Below are positions 57,910 through 64,000 of a stretch of 64,000 nt of DNA, in pieces. The DNA lies in contig NZ_LDJH01000001.1 in the NCBI RefSeq assembly GCF_001431525.1, positions 1 to 64,000 on the forward strand, written 5' to 3'. This DNA comes from Stenotrophomonas koreensis. Lineage in GTDB: Bacteria > Pseudomonadota > Gammaproteobacteria > Xanthomonadales > Xanthomonadaceae. The notes beneath the pieces are model-generated. The model had not been told where the DNA came from and ran no database searches. It saw nothing but the letters and a program-made list of their open reading frames with translations. How positions within the stretch are numbered: the stretch's first letter is position 1; the number at the start of each line of letters is the position of its first letter. The position numbers and the translations under genes were made by a program.

Positions 57910-59382
57910 CTAGCCGCGTTTGCCCTGGCGCGGGATGAAGATGCTGATCGAGACCAGCGCGGCGATCGCCATCAGCGCATTGAACGCCAGCCCGACCATG
58001 CCGGCCTCGCGGACGGCCACGTTGTCCTGGCGGCCGGTGAACTCGATCACCGTGCCGATCACCTGCAGCCCGGATTCGGACAGCGCGGTAAAGATCGCCG
58101 CCGAGGCCGCCACACCGAACGCCGCGCCCAGCGAGGAGGCCATCTTGTAGATGCCCGAGCCCGAACCGGCCTGGTCATCGGGCAGGTTGGTCAGCGCCGC
58201 ATCGGTGGACGGGGTGGCATAGAAGGCCAGGCCCAGGCCGAACAGCGAATAGGCCACCACCGCCAGCACCGTGTACTGCCACTGCAGGGTGTGGGTGGCC
58301 ATCAGCAGCCCGATCGAGAGCAGTACGATCAGCGTGCCCCACAGCATCGGCTTGCGCGGGCCGAAGCGCTGCAGCAGTTTTTCACCGACGCGGATGAAGG
58401 CGATGATGAACACCGCATAGCCCACCGTGAGGTAGCCGGCAGTGGCCGCCGACATCCCGGCCGCGCCCTGCAGCACCCACAGCGATACGGTCAGCGCGCC
58501 GGCGGTGCCGTTGATCAGGAAGTTGGAGATGGTCGCGCCGGTGAACACGCTGTTCTTGAACAGCTTGAAGTCCACCAGCGGATTGGACGAGTGCAGCTCG
58601 GTGTTGACGAACACCCCGAAGGCAAGCAGGAACAGCGCCAGCAGGCCCCAGGTGAGCAGGTTGCCCCAGCCCAGGCTGGAGCCCTGGGTGACCACGATCA
58701 GTAGCGCGGCCAGGCCAACGGCCATCGACACGATACCCGTCCAGTCGGTCCTGCCACCGCGGCCAGCCAGCGGAGCCGATTCGGGGATCTGCCGCATCAG
58801 CGCGATCGAGGCCACCGAAACCAGCGCGCACAGGATGAAGATCGAGCGCCAGCCCAGCATGGTGGAGGCCATGAAACCGCCGAAGATCGCGGTCAGCCCG
58901 GAGCCACCCCACGAGCCGATCGACCACATCGACACCGCCCGCTGGCGCTGCTTGCCATCCCAGTAGACCTTCAGCAGCGCCATCGTCGAGGGCATGATCG
59001 AACCGGCCGCCAGGCCCTGCAGCACACGGCCGAGCAGGATCATCGGGGTGGCCGCCGCATCGACGGCAAAGGCGATCAGCAGCGAACCGACGATGTTGAG
59101 CAGGTTGCCCAGCAGCACGATGCGGACCCGGCCAAAGCGGTCACCCAGGCCACCGAGCACGACGATGAACATGCCCGAGAACAACGCCGAGATCGAAATG
59201 GCAATGTTCATCACCGGCATCGGCATGCCGACATCGGTGGCCATCAGCGGGCCGATGTTCATCGTGGTCTGGGCAAACAGCCAGAAAGTGACCACCGCCA
59301 GCACGATGCCCAGCAGGGCCGAATCATTGCCGGTGAAGCCGGCACTGGCCGGGCGGGCCGGGGATGGCTTGCGGGCGTTCAT
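57910..59382 (-). CDS. MFS exporter, DHA2 (14-TM) type
   Basis: A 490-residue inner-membrane transporter with about 14 helices. ATG at 59382 has GGAGGT upstream and overlaps the M20 hydrolase gene's stop by four bases (ATGA). MFS signatures: GGLGDRFGRVRIVLLGNLLN (motif A) and GRVLQGLAAGSIMPSTMALL, with GSWGGSGLTAIFGGFMAS (motif C). The DHA2 group pumps drugs or metabolites out. Being coupled to an amidohydrolase suggests it moves that enzyme's product or substrate. Substrate otherwise unknown. Confidence 0.87.
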   Translation of the reverse strand: MNARKPSPARPASAGFTGNDSALLGIVLAVVTFWLFAQTTMNIGPLMATDVGMPMPVMNIAISISALFSGMFIVVLGGLGDRFGRVRIVLLGNLLNIVGSLLIAFAVDAAATPMILLGRVLQGLAAGSIMPSTMALLKVYWDGKQRQRAVSMWSIGSWGGSGLTAIFGGFMASTMLGWRSIFILCALVSVASIALMRQIPESAPLAGRGGRTDWTGIVSMAVGLAALLIVVTQGSSLGWGNLLTWGLLALFLLAFGVFVNTELHSSNPLVDFKLFKNSVFTGATISNFLINGTAGALTVSLWVLQGAAGMSAATAGYLTVGYAVFIIAFIRVGEKLLQRFGPRKPMLWGTLIVLLSIGLLMATHTLQWQYTVLAVVAYSLFGLGLAFYATPSTDAALTNLPDDQAGSGSGIYKMASSLGAAFGVAASAAIFTALSESGLQVIGTVIEFTGRQDNVAVREAGMVGLAFNALMAIAALVSISIFIPRQGKRG

Positions 59383-60608
59383 TGCACACCTCCAATCAGC
59401 CAGGGGGAGGCTGCGACGATGATCGCCTCCACCCCGCGGTCCAGCGTCGGCTGCAGGTCCGGGGCAAAGAACGGTGAATGGTTGCCGGGCGCCTGTTTCC
59501 AGTCGGCAAAGCCGCCCAGGCCCCAGTAGCTGTACGGGCAACCGAACGCATCGGGGATGATCGAAAAATCCTCCGAGGCCGGCACCGGTGCCATCTCGAC
59601 CGAGTCCTCACCGAAGTAGGCATCAAAAGCCGCGCGCACCCGTGCGGTGGGTTCGGCGTGGTTGTGGGTCAGCGGGTAGCGGTCGTAGTAGCGGAACTGC
59701 GGTGGCCGCGGCGAGCGCGCGGCCTCGCATTCGGCCCGCACGATGCGCTCGATCGCCTCGTGCAGGTGCGCCTCCACCGCCTTGTCGAAGGCGCGGGTGT
59801 TGAGCTGCAGCACCGCCGAGTCGGGAATGATGTTGGACTTGCTGCCGGCATGGAAACTGCCGACGGTGACCACCGCGGTCTCACGCGGGGCGACCTCGCG
59901 CGCGACGATGGTCTGCAGCCGGGTCACGATCGCCGCACCGAGCACGATCGGGTCCACCCCCAGGTTGGGCATCGAACCGTGCGAGCCCTTGCCGTACAGG
60001 GTGATTTCCACCGAGGCCGCAGCCGAGAACAAGGCGCCGCTGCGGATGCCGACCGCGCCGCCGGGCAGCGTGCCAAGCACATGCTGGCCCAGGTAAACAT
60101 CCGGTTTGGGCAGTTTGTCGACGATGCCGGCATCGACCATCGCCTGGGCGCCGGCGGCGTTTTCCTCCCCCGGCTGGAAGACGGCCAGGAAGGTGCCTGA
60201 CCAGTCCTGGCGGTGGTCCTGCAGCGCCTTGGCCGCGCCGAGCAGGCAGACGATATGCACGTCATGCCCGCAGGTATGCGCCACCGGGGTCTGCTGGCCG
60301 GTGGCCTCGTCGAGCTGGGTCACCCCGGTGGCGGCGTAATCCTTGCCCGACTGCTCGGCCATCGGCAGCGCATCGATGTCGCCGCGCATGGCTACCACCG
60401 GGCCAGGGCCGTTGTTGATCACCCCGACCACGCCGGTCTTGCCGATGCGCAGCACCTCGATCCCGTACGACCGCAGCTCGGCTTCGATGCGCTCGGCGGT
60501 GCGGTATTCCTGCAGCGACAGCTCGGGGTGGCGATGGAAGTCCTGGTACAGCGCCTCACGCGTCTGCCGGCTTGCCGCCAGGTCAGACAGGATATTCTGG
60601 ATCGTCAT
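59379..60608 (-). CDS. M20 family amidohydrolase (hippurate hydrolase-like)
   Basis: A 409-residue metal-dependent amidohydrolase. Motifs: HRHPELSLQEYRTAERIE at the start, GPVVAMRGDIDALPM, AHTCGHDVHIVCLLGAAK with metal-binding Cys/His, QPGEENAAGAQAMVDAG with the catalytic Glu, KGSHGSMPNLGVDPI in the dimerisation part and PASEDFSIIPDAFGC. These place it with N-acyl-L-amino acid, hippurate and IAA-amino acid hydrolases. First gene of a two-gene unit with the MFS exporter. Likely cleaves N-acyl-amino acids; the exact acyl group is unknown. Confidence 0.9.
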   Translation of the reverse strand: MTIQNILSDLAASRQTREALYQDFHRHPELSLQEYRTAERIEAELRSYGIEVLRIGKTGVVGVINNGPGPVVAMRGDIDALPMAEQSGKDYAATGVTQLDEATGQQTPVAHTCGHDVHIVCLLGAAKALQDHRQDWSGTFLAVFQPGEENAAGAQAMVDAGIVDKLPKPDVYLGQHVLGTLPGGAVGIRSGALFSAAASVEITLYGKGSHGSMPNLGVDPIVLGAAIVTRLQTIVAREVAPRETAVVTVGSFHAGSKSNIIPDSAVLQLNTRAFDKAVEAHLHEAIERIVRAECEAARSPRPPQFRYYDRYPLTHNHAEPTARVRAAFDAYFGEDSVEMAPVPASEDFSIIPDAFGCPYSYWGLGGFADWKQAPGNHSPFFAPDLQPTLDRGVEAIIVAASPWLIGGVQ

Positions 60609-61084
60609 GGACAGCTCCCGACAGCAAGGGGAAAGCAGATGGACCAGCCGGTGCTTACGCTACTAGATGCGCCCATGGCTGATAGCACGCCTATTGTTTA
60701 CAACGCGTATCCAAAACGCCAGGCCCGGGGCAGTGGGTTGGCTTCGTGGGCCGGCAGGATCCCCGGCCTCAAGGCCCGCCGCGCCACACCCCAGGGCGAC
60801 TGCAGGTGGCGCCGTTGCCATCGGTGTTGCTGTTGTGGGCACGGGCAGACGCCGCCAGCCGCCAGCCGCCAGCCGCCAGCCGGGGGTAATCCAGTCTGGC
60901 GGACAGGCTGCCGGCGATGGCGCCGTTGATCCAGCTGCGGCGAACCGCAGCCGCATGTTTTCCAGGTGAATGACGCATCATCGCCACTTAACGCTGGTGC
61001 CAGCCTGGAATGCTTTGCTGACGCCCAAGCAGCAGCCGGGTACCAGCGCGCCGCTCTGGCCAGTGCTGCCGCATCGGAGGAGTC
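60609..61084. other. Intergenic region with short G/C-rich repeats
   Basis: 476 bp between divergent genes. No ORF in it has family features. It includes an AT-rich patch (60680-60715) that may hold the promoter of the M20 gene on the minus strand, and a 7-bp repeat array at 60851-60883. The last 120 bases probably hold the promoter of the OmpA-type gene. Confidence 0.5.
60851..60883. repeat. 7-bp tandem repeat (GCCGCCA unit)
   Basis: Four exact copies of GCCGCCA followed by GCCGG, in noncoding DNA. As a unit not divisible by three, it would shift frames if coding; copy number could vary by slippage. Confidence 0.85.
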
Positions 61085-62410
61085 ATGTTCGACGCACTCA
61101 TACGTGAGGCCGCCGAGCGTTTTGGCCTTGGTGACAAAGCCAGGACATTCGTGGGCCTGCTGATCGGCCTGATCTTCGACAAGGACCGCGGTGGCTTCCA
61201 GGGGCTGCAACGCCGGTTTGCCGCCGCCGAGCTGGAAGGCCTGTTTGCCTCCTGGGTCGACGCCACGGCCGCTGACAACGTGTTCCAACCGGACCAGTTC
61301 AGCGCGGTGATCGGCAATGACCAGGTGACCCGCATCGCCCAGCGCCTGGGCGTGCCCAACGCGGCGGTCACCATCGCCGGTGCCACCCTGCTGCCCAAGC
61401 TGGTGGGCCTGCTTACCCGCGGTGGCAACCTTCCCGGCAGCCCACCGGCCGCAGCCGCCGCGCTGATGGGCGATGACCCGGCGCCACTGCGCAGCTATCC
61501 ACCGGTGGCCAAAAGCGGCGGTATCGGCTGGCTGAAATGGCTGATCGCGCTGCTGCTGATCATCGCCGCGGTGTTGCTGGTACGCAGCTGCAACAAGGAA
61601 GACGCAGTGGTTGCCCCGCCACCGACGCCGGCCGTCGTCACCCCGCCCGCGCCACCGGCCGTACAGGCCAATCCACGCTTTACCCTGGAAACTGCCGGTG
61701 GCAAGGTCAGCGTCAGCGGGCAGTTGGCCAGCGATACCGAAAAGACCCGGCTGTGGGACGCGCTGGTGGCCACCTTCGGCCAGGGCAATGTCAGCGGGGA
61801 CATCGGCGTGGATCCGGCCACCCTGCCGGCCGGCTGGATCGACAGGCTGATCACCGCCCTGCCCGCGCTCAAGAGCGATGGCCTGAAGCTCGGATTGGAC
61901 GGTAACAGGCTCAGCATCGACAGCAGCGGACTCAGCGATGACCAGCGCTTTGCACTCAGCGACGAGCTGCGCGGGCTGTTCAGTGGCTACCCGATCAGCG
62001 GCCTTTGGGACCGTGCCACGGCCGCACTGGCGGGCTTGAAGCACGGCTTCAGCGACGATGAGCTGGTCAGGGCGCTGAACCTGATGAACATCTACTTCGA
62101 CACCGGCTCGGCCACGATCACAGCCGACAGCCAGGAAACCCTGGCCGCGGCCGCCGCTGCGATCAAGCAGGCCGCAGCCGGGACCCGGATCGAAGTGGGT
62201 GGGCATACCGACAACACCGGCGATGCCGCTGCCAACCTGACCCTGAGCCAGCAGCGCGCCGATGCGGTGGCTGCCCGCCTGGGCGAGCTGGGGGTTGCCA
62301 ACGGAATCCTCAGCGCCAAGGGCTATGGCCAGGACAGGCCCCGTGCGGACAACAGCAGCGAGGAAGGAAGGGCGCAGAACCGCCGCATCGAGTTCAGCGT
62401 GGTGCGCTGA
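61085..62410 (+). CDS. YidB-like/OmpA fusion protein, inner-membrane anchored
   Basis: A 441-residue protein; GGAGGAG lies upstream of the ATG. The N-terminal 110 residues resemble YidB/DUF937 (ELEGLFASWVDATAADNVFQ, IAQRLGVPNAAVTIAG, TLLPKLVGLLTRGG). A single membrane helix is at about 149-166 (WLIALLLIIAAVLLVRSC), then a Pro-rich linker (PPPTPAVVTPPAPPAV), a BON-like region (ETAGGKVSVSGQLASDTEKT; LGLDGNRLSIDSSGLSDD), and a C-terminal OmpA/MotB peptidoglycan-binding domain (IYFDTGSATITADSQETLAA, IEVGGHTDNTGDAAANLTLS, RAQNRRIEFSVV). It probably links the inner membrane to the cell wall. Confidence 0.82.
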   Translation: MFDALIREAAERFGLGDKARTFVGLLIGLIFDKDRGGFQGLQRRFAAAELEGLFASWVDATAADNVFQPDQFSAVIGNDQVTRIAQRLGVPNAAVTIAGATLLPKLVGLLTRGGNLPGSPPAAAAALMGDDPAPLRSYPPVAKSGGIGWLKWLIALLLIIAAVLLVRSCNKEDAVVAPPPTPAVVTPPAPPAVQANPRFTLETAGGKVSVSGQLASDTEKTRLWDALVATFGQGNVSGDIGVDPATLPAGWIDRLITALPALKSDGLKLGLDGNRLSIDSSGLSDDQRFALSDELRGLFSGYPISGLWDRATAALAGLKHGFSDDELVRALNLMNIYFDTGSATITADSQETLAAAAAAIKQAAAGTRIEVGGHTDNTGDAAANLTLSQQRADAVAARLGELGVANGILSAKGYGQDRPRADNSSEEGRAQNRRIEFSVVR

Positions 62411-62434
62411 GCCCGTGCTTCGCTGGGCAAACCC

Positions 62435-62462
62435 GACAGGCCGGCCAGCAGGCCGGCTTGTC
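62435..62462 (+). terminator. Terminator of the YidB-OmpA gene
   Basis: Twelve-base arms (62435-62446 with 62451-62462) with one G-U pair and a 4-base loop, followed by GCCTTTAC. Located 25 bases after the stop codon. Confidence 0.72.
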
Positions 62463-62703
62463 GCCTTTACGGCGCACCGCCTCCGGTGTAGCCCCAGTCG
62501 CAAAATCACCAGGCCAGAAGTACCCGCCAGCCTGACCAGCCCGGCCCCCCCCCGGCATACACGCCAATGCTCCGCACTGGCCGCAACGGCCACACAACCC
62601 ATGCCGGCACCTGCGCTGTCCTGATGGGCCAACGCCAGGAAACCTGGGCCCTTTTTACACCTACACTTCCGGCGCGGTTTTCCCATCCCTTGCTGCGTAC
62701 ACC

Positions 62704-63318
62704 GTGAACCACGACCTGTTTGCCCCCGCCCAGTCCTTCGAGCGCCTGCCCCTGCCCGATGCGGAGGTAATGCTGCTCCGCCAGCTGGCACTGCCCGGCC
62801 CGGCCGAGGCCCTGCTGCAGCAACTGATCGAACAGATTGCGTGGCGGCAGGAGGAGATCGAACTCTGGGGCAAACGCTACCTGCAGCCACGCCTGATCGC
62901 CTGGCATGGCGATGTGGGCCGCAGCTATCGCTACTCCGGCCTGGCATTGGAGCCACAGCCGTGGACGCCGCTGCTGCAAGCGCTGCGCCACGCCGTGGAA
63001 ACCGCCTGCGGCGACGTGTTCAACAGCGTGCTGCTGAACTACTACCGCAACGGACGCGACAGCATGGGGATGCACAGCGACGACGAGCCCGAGCTGGGAG
63101 AACAGCCGCTGATTGCCTCGCTCAGCCTGGGTGAACCCAGAAACCTGATCTTCAAGCACAAGCGGATCAGCACCCTGGCACCGGTGCAGGTACCACTGCC
63201 ATCGGGCAGCCTGCTGCTGATGAAGGGCGACACCCAGCGCTACTGGAAGCACGGCATCGCCAAGTCCAACCGCCCGCTGGGCCCACGCGTGAACCTGACC
63301 TTCCGGCAGATCCTGTGA
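62704..63318 (+). CDS. alkB: Alpha-ketoglutarate-dependent dioxygenase AlkB family
   Basis: A 204-residue Fe(II)/2-oxoglutarate oxygenase that reverses N-alkyl damage in DNA or RNA. Iron ligands are His and Asp in MGMHSDDEPELG and His in TQRYWKHGIAK; the 2-oxoglutarate-binding Arg pair is in GPRVNLTFRQIL. Substrate-binding part: LNYYRNGRDSMGMHSDDEP and SLSLGEPRNLIFKHK. Its size and LLNYYRNG form put it in the bacterial/ALKBH2-like group. GTG start; it is not part of an ada operon and stands alone here. A C9 run (62543-62551) lies in the upstream region. Confidence 0.9.
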   Translation: MNHDLFAPAQSFERLPLPDAEVMLLRQLALPGPAEALLQQLIEQIAWRQEEIELWGKRYLQPRLIAWHGDVGRSYRYSGLALEPQPWTPLLQALRHAVETACGDVFNSVLLNYYRNGRDSMGMHSDDEPELGEQPLIASLSLGEPRNLIFKHKRISTLAPVQVPLPSGSLLLMKGDTQRYWKHGIAKSNRPLGPRVNLTFRQIL

Positions 63319-63659
63319 CTGCGCAGGCGATGCAGCTGCGGGCCTCCGCAGGATCACAGCGGACCATGGCATTGCCGCCGCCCGTCAATGGGGACGCAGG
63401 GAGCGATGCCGGCGGAACTTGGTACTGGCATCGCAACCGGCGTCCGGGAGAAACCGCAGGATCAGGCCTGATCGATAGCGACTCCTGCCAACTGCCTTGG
63501 CTGCACTGCAGGCCACCATCCACGCCATGGTCCAGGACAGAACCCTGCGCCTCAGCGGTATCCGCCTGGCCATTGACCACGCAAACAAAAGGCCAAGGTC
63601 GGATAAGTGAACCTGGATTGGCCCGTGTTTTACATCGATACGACACAAAGCAGGAGCAC
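63319..63659. other. Intergenic region after alkB
   Basis: 341 bp without a gene I can support. Short ORFs on both strands have no family features and Arg/Ser-biased shadow composition. No clear terminator for alkB is visible. Confidence 0.45.
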
Positions 63660-64000
63660 TCAGCGCCGCCCACGATAAGGCTCGCAACCAATACCGTCGT
63701 TATCGCGATCCAGATGCTGGCCATAGCCCGGATCACCCCTGCGTACCGGCGCCGCACCCGCCGCACGGGCTTCATCGCAGTTCCGGAATACCCCACCACT
63801 GCGCCCCCTAGCAGCGGCAGCCGGTGCAAATCCCAGTGACGATGAGCGCAGCGAAGCCGCGCCGGATGAACCACCACCGCCATCGCCACCGCCGCGATGG
63901 CAGTGATACCCCCCATTCTTGCGATCGTTGTGACACCCCTCGCGGTTCAAACCGCCGGGATGGGCAACCACTGGCAGAAAAACCACCATCAAAACCGTCC
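63660..64000 (-). CDS. Excalibur-domain protein, 5' end beyond the window
   Basis: At least 113 residues are visible. The frame stays open to base 64000, and TVLMVVFLPVVA looks like the rear of a signal peptide, so the start is probably outside; ATG at 63989 is a less likely alternative. After the signal comes GCHNDRKNGGYHCHR, the YHCHR-type motif often joined to excalibur domains. A Gly/Ser-rich linker and a C-terminal excalibur calcium-binding domain follow (FRNCDEARAAGAAP, then YGQHLDRDNDGIGCEP with DxDxDGxxCE). Likely exported; role unknown, possibly nuclease-associated or envelope-related. Confidence 0.75.
   Translation of the reverse strand, partial: TVLMVVFLPVVAHPGGLNREGCHNDRKNGGYHCHRGGGDGGGGSSGAASLRSSSLGFAPAAAARGRSGGVFRNCDEARAAGAAPVRRGDPGYGQHLDRDNDGIGCEPYRGRR

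Noticed and set aside
60698-62956. 752-codon minus-strand ORF opposite the YidB-OmpA gene
   Set aside because: No recognisable domain; the plus strand has a full OmpA domain, membrane helix and ribosome site.
63385-63687. Possible 100-codon gene after alkB
   Set aside because: No family features or ribosome site, and it overlaps the excalibur gene's 3' end on the same strand in another frame.

Overview
This window looks like ordinary chromosome from a high-GC gammaproteobacterium of the Xanthomonadaceae (Lysobacterales), closest in character to Stenotrophomonas or Pseudoxanthomonas. The basis is the strong GC bias with long antisense shadow ORFs, the gene set (a YajQ-type c-di-GMP effector, lipA-lipB-ybeD, a catabolic dadA-alr pair with a divergent Lrp regulator, DUF1415, DUF3016, DUF3297 and DUF4031 proteins) and an OleD-like reductase. 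I see no rRNA, tRNA, phage, transposase, plasmid replication gene or CRISPR array. Genes are densely packed, often coupled by 4-base ATGA overlaps, and separated by short GC-rich hairpin terminators. The species assignment is inference.

Layout. 1-2011: end of a copper-resistance locus (CopB with a His/Met-rich 30-bp repeat, a DUF411 metal-binding protein) and glyoxalase I. 2057-5887: three-gene two-component operon (CHASE3-like sensor kinase, single-domain response regulator, REC-kinase-REC hybrid). 6073-10412: tail-specific protease Prc, then ybeD-lipB-lipA for lipoate synthesis. 10494-13620: two secreted CsgG-like paralogues, one carrying a Gln-rich tract and 99-bp repeats. 13902-20316: EamA transporter, YajQ, benzaldehyde-type dehydrogenase, DUF1415-SDR pair, and the 16S rRNA modification enzymes RsuA and RsmC. 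20460-30284: PAS hybrid kinase, DUF3016 protein, alr-dadA and divergent lrp, msrB, small conserved proteins and a CPA1 Na+/H+ antiporter.

30528-36618 is the most striking part. Six genes are joined stop-to-start (one TGATG and four ATGA overlaps): KAS III-like ketosynthase, OleD-like SDR, metallo-beta-lactamase-fold hydrolase, ATP-grasp ligase, GNAT/Fem-like acyltransferase, and Rieske oxygenase. I recognise no described pathway with this set, and infer an unassigned lipid-derived or amino-acyl small-molecule pathway. It runs convergently into an EAL phosphodiesterase gene with a 17-bp coding overlap.

39924-49918: membrane and envelope functions (small membrane protein, M28 peptidase, NHL-propeller/M23 fusion, SulP transporter), a THI5/NMT1-like protein, a host-attachment-type protein, a methyltransferase and two lipoproteins. 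50127-52199 encodes an unusual cytoplasmic DNA-binding protein with an AT-hook-like motif, a sigma-70 region 4 HTH and a tail of HARE-like winged helices. 52306-57753: DUF3817 protein, bipartite lipoate-protein ligase (so the window carries both lipoate synthesis and scavenging), DEAD-box helicase, YiiX-like hydrolase, CDF transporter and a 47-residue basic protein. 57910-64000: M20 amidohydrolase coupled to an MFS exporter, a YidB-OmpA fusion, AlkB and a partial excalibur-domain protein.

All function calls rest on motif recognition by eye; no database search was run.
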